Assembly: GCA_949317995.1 (NCBI GenBank)
Contig: OX439040.1
Location: forward strand, 60,050,089-60,114,088
Source of the DNA: Acholoe squamosa
Taxonomy: Eukaryota; Annelida; Polychaeta; Phyllodocida; Polynoidae
Direction of reading: 5' to 3'
Length of the DNA stretch: 64,000 nt
The notes beneath the pieces were generated by a model. It did no database searches and was not told where the DNA came from. It worked only from the letters and a program-made list of their open reading frames with translations. Made by a program: the position numbers and the translations under genes. Positions within the stretch are counted from its first letter, which is position 1, and each line of letters opens with the position of its first letter. Positions 42,001 to 50,900 of this stretch are shown here, one piece after another.

Positions 42001-44404
42001 AAAGCTTGAAGGTCAAGTTAAGTAAGGCGTCTGCAATGGTCTAGTTGTCGCCATTGCTGGTTATAGTAGTCACTATGTAAAAGGCCTACTATTAGTAACC
42101 TACAAAAGTACATGTGTGACCTACTCTGTCTATGGACTCAGCAAGGAGCTGACCTCGACAAAATCAATATCAAAGCTAAGACTGATGGCGTTAGGTAATG
42201 TTTACAGTTAGATTTCCTGCATTCGTCAGTAAATCAATACGTCAGTGATGCTGGGTGAATGGTAGCAGATGGCTGCACTGAATGGGTGCCCTATATCCAT
42301 TCTGTCTAACCTTTTGACAAATTAAAAGCATTTGTATTTATAAAATGACCTTAACTCTGAGATTGGCATGACAAGTCCCCATTTTCACACTAACACCATT
42401 AGGACGTTTTTTTTTTAATAACTTGGATTACGGATCCGCCGGCAAGATTTTTGACAAAAGCAAAAACCAGTATATTGGAGATATGCTTGTCAAAAACTTA
42501 CCTTTTGTTGGCTAAAAGGTACATTTGTGTCCCAAAAAAAGTGACATCACATGGCTCCCCCCCCTCTGGCCGCTGGGATTTTTTGGTACCAATTTTGGAC
42601 CTTTTTTTTGCCTCTGGCCGGCCAAGATGGGAGCTCAAAAATTCCGTAATCCAAAAAATTATAAAAAAAAAACGGCCTTAGCCATAAGGAAACATTGTGG
42701 AGAATATTATATACTATGGCATAGGTTGGGTGTATTATATGAACCCTTATATGATGGCTGTAGTCATGTTGTGCTTTAATACCAAAAGCCTTTGTAGCCA
42801 GCATAATCCTGCAGCCATGGCGTGTAACTCGCCATGACGGTAGATAGATGATGTGGCCCAAATTATGGCAAGGAAAATGTGTACACATTTGAGGAAAAAG
42901 TGGACAATGTGGACTATTTGCACATGAATACTGACATTTGTACTTCAACTTACGACCTCAAAATTTTAGGACTGCACTTATAAATTCATTTGTGCGAGAG
43001 AATTGTAAGCAGTGCGTGCGTCATGTTAAAAAAGGCACACAGAGCTTATTACTGGAGCTTTAAGTTTAAGCATTTAAATATTAAATGATATTTACCAAGG
43101 CCGCCAACTGTTCTGCCTATTAAGGGGTCGTAAGGGGCAGTTTACACTTTTTGAATGACAACCCAACTTTGAACAGCTCTGTAGAACTTAATAATTGGAG
43201 TAGGAACAAAGAAAAAAAAGTGCCTTTGGAAATCCCTCCAAAATTCATGTGGAATCATCAAACATATTTGATGAATTTCTATGCCATAATGATGGTCTAA
43301 GCAAAAAGAACCAAAAAAAGAAAGTTTTTGTTCCATTCACATCCCATGAAAAACAAAATGCTAAATAATAATTATATTGAAGGAAATTGATAAAGGCATT
43401 GATTACGCTTCCGACCATGTATAACGTGTACAGGTCTCATGTGTCTTAGTCATTTTGCCTGAAAAAGGATTTTTGTGGAATCTCCCCCTTACGACCCCTT
43501 AAAAAGGCTTAAACGTGTAGAAAATAGGGGAGAGATGTAATACACAACACAGTCCTGTCGTCGTGCACCTTATTGACTCTTGCAGTCTTGGGAGTCAGAG
43601 AGTTGGAATAGAGTTATTTATTTATACAGAGAATCCCGGACTTCGATTATCAAGCTCTGCATGTCTCATCCCTGCCATCCTAGCACTGCTAGTACCATCA
43701 CCCCCTCCTCCAGGACCACCGCCACCTCCGTGGTGCTGGTGATTGAGGTGATTAGTGTTAGAATGCGCTACAAATTGTCGTCTGCTTTAATGGGGTTGAT
43801 TGTTTGCTAATTGGTGAGGCGTAACGGTTCGTGGGTTTGTGGTAGGGGAAGATTGGCATACAGCGACCGGTGGACGACGGTTTGTCCGTGACCTTCAGCC
43901 ACCAGCCTAGCTGCTTCACAGGAACGATGTTGATTGAATGGCTAATGCTGTAAGCGGCCCTGGGTAACGCTAGCACGGCCTGCTCAAACCCAGCCGACTT
44001 TCCCTACTCCCAAACCAGCGTCAGTTTCTCGAGCTTCCTCTAGGCCAATTTCCACACATTTTTATACACAAATAGCAAAATGTGTATCCGACACGTATGC
44101 CGTTCTTAAGAAAGATCGGTAGGGTAGTTTCGGCGCTTTAATAGGATATGTACGACCCGACATGTCGAGCCTTGCTCCACAGCTCCCGGCCGCCATGTTA
44201 CCGCATTCGGCGTCCGTCACCGGGAGGGAAGGGCGACCAAACACCGTACATTTCACCCAGTAACAGAGGAGATCGGGTCATTTTCACTCTATGATAGCGA
44301 AATGAGAATATTAACTTCAAAATGCACATTGCATACTCACCGGTTTGTACACCAACAATCAGAATTAGGCCGAGAACCAGCAACGAAACCTGTGTAGAAT
44401 CCAT
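35801..44404 (-). CDS. Ly6/uPAR three-finger protein, quiver/sleepless-like (spliced, 3 coding exons)
   Basis: Coding exons are 44404-44341, 36492-36337 and 36009-35801, giving 142 residues. The ATG at 44404 opens a hydrophobic signal peptide (residues 1-21, MDSTQVSLLVLGLILIVG...). The mature part has ten cysteines (27, 30, 41, 53, 67, 84, 94, 108, 110, 115) in a Ly6/uPAR spacing: it opens IKCYVCNS and closes YCECEGDKCN with the family-defining C-N. A sequon lies at Asn63. The C-terminus (about 124-140) is hydrophobic with a very short end, as in GPI-anchored members. Both introns are phase 1, which is usual for this family, and all four splice junctions fit consensus. In insects, quiver/sleepless, boudin and crooked act on K+ channel and nicotinic receptor function or on septate junctions; the role here is inferred from family only. 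The next upstream in-frame start candidate is not an ATG. Confidence 0.9.
36337..36492 (-). CDS. Ly6 gene, coding exon 2
   Basis: The 156-bp exon follows the acceptor ACATTGCAG (ends 36493) and precedes the donor GTCAGTATTA. It carries the first five mature cysteines (IKCYVCNSAYPEKEDDC...). Frame is kept by 2 + 51 codons + 1 base. Confidence 0.92.
37039..38189. mobile_element. Palindromic DNA transposon with TA target, 1151 bp
   Basis: The ends CCGTAATCTC and GAGATTACGG are flanked by TA on both sides. The two arms (about 37039-37480 and 37690-38189) are near-complementary for several hundred bases, for example GGCTCCATCTGGTGGCAC on the left against its exact complement on the right. Subterminal blocks repeat CGCGTATAAG / GCGCCTTATACG motifs. 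No transposase frame is present, so it is a non-autonomous fold-back copy. Each arm carries one CTCF-like motif, in opposite orientations (37414-37428 minus, 37735-37749 plus). Confidence 0.8.
39672..39697. promoter_or_regulatory. CRE-like cluster
   Basis: AGACGTCA, a perfect TGACGTCA (39684-39691) and TGACGTAC lie within 26 bp. About 130 bp further on the plus strand are a TATATAG (39820-39826) and a short ATG frame with a donor-like sequence after four codons. Whether this is a promoter is unknown. Confidence 0.35.
42402..42677. mobile_element. PIF/Harbinger-like MITE, other family, 276 bp
   Basis: The left end GGACGTTTTTTTTTTAATAA and the right end's complement GGCCGTTTTTTTTTTATAAT are imperfect inverted repeats that run on to GGATTACGG/CCGTAATCC. 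TTA flanks both sides (42399-42401 and 42678-42680). The 3-bp TWA duplication points to PIF/Harbinger. The two frames across it are artefacts. Confidence 0.65.
43124..43498. mobile_element. TTAA-target MITE, 375 bp
   Basis: The termini GGGGTCGTAAGGGG and CCCCTTACGACCCC are perfect inverted repeats, each bordered by TTAA (43120-43123 and 43499-43502). TTAA duplication is characteristic of piggyBac and Kolobok elements. There is no coding capacity. Confidence 0.75.
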
Positions 44405-44420
44405 CTTCGCTCTCTGAGTT
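44040..44420 (-). promoter_or_regulatory. CpG-rich 5' region of the Ly6 gene with YY1-type motif
   Basis: CpG density is clearly higher here than in the surrounding AT-rich DNA. The minus strand reads TAACATGGCGGC at 44189-44200, a full match to the YY1 consensus AANATGGCGGC. It lies about 150 bp into intron 1, in the sense orientation; YY1 sites typically sit just downstream of transcription starts. The transcription start itself is not visible. Confidence 0.4.
44341..44404 (-). CDS. Ly6 gene, coding exon 1 (signal peptide)
   Basis: It encodes the signal peptide and the first base of Gly22. The donor is CCG followed by GTGAGTATGC (44340-44331), a near-perfect splice donor. Confidence 0.88.
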
Positions 44421-45160
44421 TCTCCAAGGACAACACCAAGGACGGACCATACGGGCTCTTTGGGAGAGTCCAAGTACAGGAGGGGTGAGCCGCCTCATTA
44501 AGCTGGCTGAGCTCTGCTACTGGAGGGACGAGTCCATTACGATGAAATAGGGGGGTTAACAGCACGTGAAGTTTACTAAGCCTGGGTTACTAAGCAATTT
44601 TCTCAGATGGAAACTGGAACGATGTTTATGAATTTATCAATGCTAAAATCAAATGTCACCCGGATCTTTATCGGCCAAAAGGTTTAGGCCCTAAGTATTC
44701 CAGGGGCACGTTTCTCATGGGAGCACACTGTCCCTTTTTAAGTTTAATATGAAGATGTTACTTTAATACTCCATTAGGCCTATTATTGAATGAGATTTCT
44801 CCACAGGCGATTTTCTCTCAAGCTAGACGGTCAGCCCACATAATTATGTAGGCCACCCATAAATAATAATAGCTTTTATTGACAACAAAAAAGTGAGGTC
44901 ATTGCTGACCTATGTGTCATAAAAAGTCTTTTGGATTGAAACGTTTAGATCTACTGCCTCTAATTCCCAAGGGCCTATAGCCTAGCCTCTGTTTTCTTCT
45001 GACAGTGTAAAAAAAGGGAAACTGTTGATTTCCTCAAATTATTTGAAAACTGGGCGCCTAATGGAAAAATTTGTAGAGCTATAAAGTTAGGCCTATAGGA
45101 CCATACATACCTATGCTGCATGAATTAAAGCTGTCCAGATGAAAGAAATAGAATGGGTCT
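44421..45160. other. Upstream region of the Ly6 gene
   Basis: It spans the gap between exon 1 and the minisatellite. No clear TATA box or further exon is visible. A CCAGGGGCACGTTTCTC fragment at about 44700 resembles the hAT-like terminus seen at 31044. Confidence 0.4.
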
Positions 45161-45448
45161 AGACCCCTAAATTCGACAGGGTGACATGGCCATTTCTTAA
45201 AATCGACATGTGACATGGAGCTTAGTGGCAAGGACATGGAGAATGGAAAAGTTAGTGACATGAGACATGACCTTTCCTTAAAATCGACATGTGACATGGA
45301 GTTTAGTATGGGTGTGGACCACTAAATTTGACATGGTGACATGGCAATTTCTTAAAATCGACATGTGACATGAGAGGTTCTTAGAGGTGACATGGGACAT
45401 GGGGATTTAAGTGACATGTGACATAACCATTTCTTAAAATCGACATGT
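45161..45448. repeat. ~80-bp minisatellite, left part
   Basis: Units centred on TTCTTAAAATCGACATGT recur about every 79-82 bp (near 45193, 45272, 45351 and 45433). GACATGTGACATGG is the common core. The array is interrupted by the gypsy element and resumes at 53240. On the minus strand it reads as repeated MSHVDFKK-like peptides, which I take as a by-product. Confidence 0.8.
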
Positions 45449-46077
45449 TATAAAGTTGGAGGGGTTCCTCCAAGGCTGGTCCAGTCCTGTTAGGCTACTG
45501 CTGCATGGTAGAGAAGGTGAAGTAACAACTCAAGAGAGAGGCTGGTGGTAACTTAACTTTATTGCTCAAACTCAGGGGCTTTTATACAAAGTCAGAGAGC
45601 AGTTCCCCCTAAAACTGCCCACACACAATACCTGGAATCATGGTCCTTCATTGGTGATTCTTAGAAAACACACTTTACCTAAAAGAAGTCAATCACTGAC
45701 ATATATCTGATACCATATAAGAACAGTACTAAAAGTAAGTGACACACTTAAGCAGTTGTACACAATTCAATGGAATATACCCTTAATTCCAAGTATACCC
45801 CCTCCCACTTTGGGGTACCCACAATAACAAAACAGGCTAATTCTAAGAAAACCCAGTTCTATAAGTAGGTGTAGCACCCTTACTACTAAATGGCCCCACA
45901 CCCATACAGTCTTACTCAGAAATGACCCTACCCTGGATCCTTAACTAGAAACCCAGATACATCACAGCGAGCTGCTCCATCAAACCCACAGTAAACAACC
46001 CACATACCACACTGACACCATACCAGGGGTGTGGTGGACCACCAGTACACGACCCTTTAAGGGGTCTGCACTCTACA
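45449..46077 (-). repeat. 3' LTR of the gypsy element, 629 bp
   Basis: On the minus strand it begins TGTAGAGTGC and ends CCAACTTTATA, so the 3' end is TA rather than CA. A TATAAAA at 45586-45580 and an AATAAA at 45563-45558 mark the likely core promoter and poly(A) signal. Transcription from this LTR would run toward the Ly6 gene, whose start codon lies about 1.04 kb downstream. Confidence 0.95.
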
Positions 46078-46093
46078 TACCTCCCCCCTTTAA
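46078..46093 (-). other. Polypurine tract
   Basis: On the minus strand AAAGGGGGGAGGTA directly precedes the TG of the 3' LTR, in the position of the plus-strand primer of LTR retroelements. Confidence 0.9.
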
Positions 46094-46214
46094 AGATTTT
46101 TATCCCTCTGGATCAAAATCTCCTCAAATAATTAGTGATATACATATATGTGATATAATACTCGGATACATGTATATAATCCTATATCTAACATGCATAT
46201 TTATCTTGTCAGAT

Positions 46215-47978
46215 CTATTCAGACATTATTGCCAATTCTACGGGGTCTATTTGAACTCCATGATTCTCGTTTACAGTACCGGCTTGTGGTTGTCTAGACT
46301 CTGCGGTCTGTGGTCTAGATAGACACAGTGGCCTGTACTTACATACTACAATGATAATGACAACAATGATACACAATACTACAATGGATGTGACTGGACC
46401 ATATACCACACCTTCCTGTGCTCTTATTCCACTACTATAATCTTGTGCCCAATTCTGCATCTCCACAAGTGGAACTTCCGCCCGCTCTTTGTACTTAAGA
46501 ACTCTCCCCAATTTCTGATTAACATACCTCGGCCAAGTGAAATTGATCCTCCTATTAAAGTGGATAGTTTCTGCCCCTTTTACTAATCTACCTGTCCCCT
46601 TGCGGATTCCACTTACTCTCCAATCTTTGGTCTCTAACTTACATTCTGGTGGCACAAGTATGTGGGTTGGTCCAATCACCTCCCTAACAACCGCGCGTTT
46701 ACCTATACACCTGAGGGTTACAGGCATCTTCTTATATGTCACAACCACATTCTCCCCAAGGCCAAGAGAATACACCTCTGAGTTCTGTCCATCACGTTTC
46801 ATGATCTCGATAGTGCAGAGCCTCAGGGAGTTGTTTGTAACTATACCCCATTCACAAGTTGGTGTCAACAACTCCTCATGAGATACACATACCCGGGGCG
46901 TCTTTCCAAAACAACTATCTGGCCAAAAGGTTGCCCCCGTATCAGTGTTAATAGCTACATTTCTCTTGCCCTTGATTCTCCTTAGATATTTCCCATCTAT
47001 AGCTACAGGAAAGTAATGAATTCTATACTCTAAATAGTGAACCCTGCCCAATGCCGGTAAGACTACTCGAAAGACCAATGTGCCTGCATTATTCCACAGA
47101 GGTTCAATATGTACATTCTCATAATACCATTCTTTAGGTGGGGTGTCATATCCCCAGTCTCTGACCTTTATAAGAATAGATTCAAGTTCAGGAGGTGCTA
47201 GAGTTTCCTCTGTGAGCCAACCTCTCTCTAGTTCATGTCTCTGTTCATTGAAACGGTTCCACTGATCAAAGTACTGTTCATACACCAGTTCAAGTTCAGT
47301 AATTGTACGGTCCACAGACCTTGCAAGAGACAATCTCTGTACAAAGGTATCCAAACGCGAGACCCGCCGGCTGTAATTACTTAGCTCATCCTGCAAGTCT
47401 AATTGATACTGCTCAAGTGTTTGAATGTCTTGTCTGTTTTCACGTACAAACTTCCTGGTACGGTTAACTATACTCATCATTTTGTCAAGTCTATGTACTA
47501 TAATGCCTTCATTATGCACTGTCCCTTTAATTATCGTCTTGATCTCCTTCACCTCATCATCGGTGGCCAAGCCGAATAGGCTCTTCCCAAGGTACCCAAT
47601 CGCGTTAATTAGGCCTCTCTTGGCCCTCTTCTTCCGGCTCTCAGGTTGCGCATGGGGCGGCCATGACTCAGACGAATCCATGACTGCGGGCCCTTGCAGA
47701 TCAATGGCACTAAGTCTAGCCTCCCAGGTGCGTTGGTCATCTGCCGAGACATGAGGGGCCACTAGCTGTATCCCGGTTCTCACCTCATTAACCCAGAACT
47801 TGATTGGCAGAGGCTTTGGGGGATTGATGACAACTAGAGTGGTCCATATTGCTTCGATTGTCCTGGATCGTCCTACCTTCTGAACTAGGACCCCATCATC
47901 CTTGAAGAGATCCCCACAGCTAAGGTGGACTAGACAGACAACAAGGAGGCAAGCTCGGGATGCTGATCCACCAAGCAT
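46215..47978 (-). CDS. Env-like fusion glycoprotein of the gypsy element
   Basis: The 587-residue type I membrane protein is predicted to be made at the cell surface as an entry/fusion glycoprotein. It has a signal peptide (1-21), a furin-like site RKKRAKR (115-121), then a hydrophobic GLINAIGYLGKSLFG (122-136) in the fusion-peptide position. A heptad-rich stretch (about 140-245), six cysteines between 356 and 446, sequons at 172, 201, 382 and 479, a transmembrane segment (about 527-546) and a 40-residue cytoplasmic tail follow. The GL-N--G---K-LFG pattern after a basic site is the hallmark of the baculovirus F / errantivirus Env family. The ATG overlaps the end of pol by 49 nt in another frame, so expression probably needs a spliced subgenomic RNA. 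No stop or frameshift is visible. Function is inferred. Confidence 0.9.
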   Translation of the reverse strand: MLGGSASRACLLVVCLVHLSCGDLFKDDGVLVQKVGRSRTIEAIWTTLVVINPPKPLPIKFWVNEVRTGIQLVAPHVSADDQRTWEARLSAIDLQGPAVMDSSESWPPHAQPESRKKRAKRGLINAIGYLGKSLFGLATDDEVKEIKTIIKGTVHNEGIIVHRLDKMMSIVNRTRKFVRENRQDIQTLEQYQLDLQDELSNYSRRVSRLDTFVQRLSLARSVDRTITELELVYEQYFDQWNRFNEQRHELERGWLTEETLAPPELESILIKVRDWGYDTPPKEWYYENVHIEPLWNNAGTLVFRVVLPALGRVHYLEYRIHYFPVAIDGKYLRRIKGKRNVAINTDTGATFWPDSCFGKTPRVCVSHEELLTPTCEWGIVTNNSLRLCTIEIMKRDGQNSEVYSLGLGENVVVTYKKMPVTLRCIGKRAVVREVIGPTHILVPPECKLETKDWRVSGIRKGTGRLVKGAETIHFNRRINFTWPRYVNQKLGRVLKYKERAEVPLVEMQNWAQDYSSGIRAQEGVVYGPVTSIVVLCIIVVIIIVVCKYRPLCLSRPQTAESRQPQAGTVNENHGVQIDPVELAIMSE

Positions 47979-50900
47979 TGCCGCTTCTGTCTATCAATGT
48001 CTTTTCTATCTTCGTCAGTCACCTGTGGTCTCCTCTTGCCCCTAATCGTAGGTCCCAATTGAAGTGCGTCCTGAGGAGAGGTAGTAGGCTCAGTAGAGGG
48101 AGGGGTGACTGATAGTGTCTCTGGCTCAGGTGTTATTTCCATGGGTGTTTGCCTGAGCTCGGCTAGCCTGGTACTCCTGCGTACTGGGATAGGATTAAGT
48201 TCAGTCTCCCCAAGGCTGTCTACACGTCGCCGTTTGGAGGCTGGAAGCCGTTCCCTAGTTTGACTTGCTGGGGTGTCAGGTTGAGTCCTTGTGGGTAGCT
48301 CCTGTTCCTCTGAAGTCTCAGGCTCTACTGGCTGGGGAGGAGGCGGGGGTACCCTTATATGCCTCCTCTGAGCCCGGGTAGGACGGGGTCTGACGTCATC
48401 CCACACACAGTCAGGATCCACCAGCTTTAGTTTGTCACGATTAACCACTCTTTGTTTTCCTGTCCTCTGGTTAATCACAGTGACCACAGGACCTCTAACA
48501 GCAGTGACTAAGTACCCGTGGTCCCATTTGGCATCAAGAGGAGCTCTCTCCTGGGCCACAAGTACAACAGTGTCTCCCGGATGTACTTGACCTCCTCGGG
48601 CTCTTTTCATCAGTCGTGCATGATTGTACTTGCGGCTGTCCTCTGTGGCTCGGGCAGCTTCTTGGAATGCCTTAGCTAGTAGGTCAACTCGTTCACCAAT
48701 GGCTCTAGGATCTGATCCTTCAGTGCGGTTCAGCATTCTGGTTAGAGGTGCTCGTGGTTTCCTCCCATATTGCAAGAAGAAAGGAGTGTACCCAGTCACT
48801 GTAGAGGTGGAAATACGATGAGCCCACAAAGCTTGTCCTAGCTTATCTTCCCAATCAGAGGACTGATGATTCACTAGCTTACGTATCATCCCCTTGATAG
48901 TTCTATGGAAGCGTTCAATTTTAGAATTAGATTCTGGGTGATATGGAGTGCTTCTCCTCATCTCGACTCCACATTCTGTCAGATATTGCTTGACTACCAC
49001 TGCCTGGAATTCTTGACCTTCCGGTGCACCAAAGCGTGGGAGGTACTCCTGTTCTAGGTAGCGCAGAACCTGCTCGGCCTCCTTCTTAGGTATGGGCTTT
49101 GCCTCCACCCAGCCAGTGCAATGATCCACCACAGTAAGTATATAGCGATTACTGTAAGGTGATGGAGCAAATGGTCCACAGAGATCCATGCCAACTATCT
49201 GACCAGGGTAGGCTGCTATTGGCATCTTAGTGGGCTCAGGGTAGTCGCGCCGCTCAGCATGTATGGCACACCGTTCACACTTCTGCAATACTGCTGCTAC
49301 ATCCTTGCGTTGCCCTGGCCACTTGTATGCTTCCTGCAGTCGATCTAAAGTCTTTCTTATGGCTTGGTGTCCCACCTCTGTGTGTGCTCTTCTTATAACC
49401 CGATAACGTGCACTGGGTGGTAGTACCAGCCGAGGGTATTCAATTTTCCCCTCAGGAGGTACAGTTGAGTACAATAGTCCATCCTTCAGCTCATATCCTG
49501 ACCCTTCTTCCCCCACTAGGTCATATTCTGCCATGGTCTTCTGCTCCTCCCTGAGTGCATCCTTTTCTAGTTGGTCAAATTCCCACGGTATCTGATTTGG
49601 ATGTTCACAAGCCAGGTCGTCGGCTGCTATCCAGTCAGTAGTCTCCAGGGCTGCAATATCTGTACCACGTATGCGTGACAGCATGTCAGCACGGATGTTG
49701 TTACTGCCTTTCCTGTACTGAATTGGGGCACCATACTCAGCTATGAGCACTGCCCAACGCTGAATTTTAGTGTTCTTGACCTCGGACAGGAAGAGTGCCT
49801 TGAGGGGCTTATGGTCAGTGAAAATGGTGAAGTCAGCTCCAAACAGGTAAGGTCGCAGCTTCGTCAAGGCATAGACCACAGCATACGCCTCCTTTTCTAT
49901 GGTCGCCCACTTGAGTTGACTTCCTGAGAGCTGTTTGGAGACATACTGTATCGGCCTTTCTATCCCATCATTGTCATCCTGTACCAAAATTGCCCCCACT
50001 GAGTAGTCACAGGCATCAGTGTACAATTTATACCCCTTTGATGTATCAGGATGTGCCATAACCCGATTAGAGATGAGCATCTCCTTCAAGGTGTCAAAGG
50101 CAGTTTGCTCCTCACTTCCCCACTTGAAGCGAGCATGCTTCCTGGTGAGTGCCACAATAGGAGATGCGATACGGGCATAGTTTGGGACACATTGTCGGTA
50201 GTAATTAGCCATTCCTAGGAACGACCTGACCTCCTTAACTGATTGAGGTTGCCCCAGATTAGAGATAGCTGAGGTCTTCTCAGGATTACTGGATATCCCT
50301 TCGGGCGTCACAATATATCCCAGGATCTTCACACTTGGCACATTGAGGTGACACTTAGAGGGTTTCAATTTTAGTCCATTTTCCTCTAAGGCATCGAAGA
50401 CCCTTCTAAGGTGTTCTCGGTGTTCTTCTTCTGACCTTGAATAAACAATGATGTCATCCAAGTATACAAGTGCAAAAGCACCTAGCATGTCTCCCAGTAC
50501 AGCCTGCATTGTCCTCTGGAAGATAGCTGGGGCTGTGGCCAAACCAAAAGGCATGACATTAAACTCATAGTGTCCACGGTGTGTGATGAAGGCAGTCTTT
50601 TCTCTATCACACTCAGCTACAGGGATCTGCCAGTACCCAGCTTTCAGGTCCATTGTGCTGAATACCTTGGCCCCGGTCAGGCTATCTAGGATGTCTTGAA
50701 TGATGGGTAAGGGATGGGCGTCCTTGCGCAGGACGGCGTTCACCTTGCGGAAATCTACGCAGAATCGGGTCGATCCGTCAGGCTTGGGAACCAAGGTAAT
50801 GGGTGATGCCCATGGCGAGTTACTCGGCCTAATCACACCTTCCCGCAACATCTTCTCTATCTCCTCCTCAACGACCTGTCTCTTACTAAGGGGAAGCCTA

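Larger units (their letters stand above)
36493..44340 (-). other. Intron 1 of the Ly6 gene
   Basis: This 7.8-kb intron contains an imperfect tandem duplication of about 80 bp at 36610-36765 (core TTTAATTCATAATTTTCC). It also holds the palindromic transposon 37039-38189, a CRE-like cluster at 39672-39697, MITEs at 42402-42677 and 43124-43498, and a CpG-rich 3-prime portion adjoining exon 1. I see no other convincing exon. Confidence 0.7.

Noticed and set aside
44198-44473. Ly6 protein starting further upstream at 44473
   Set aside because: The codon there is TTG. The ATG at 44404 opens a proper signal peptide, and the downstream part of this frame is intron beyond the donor at 44340.
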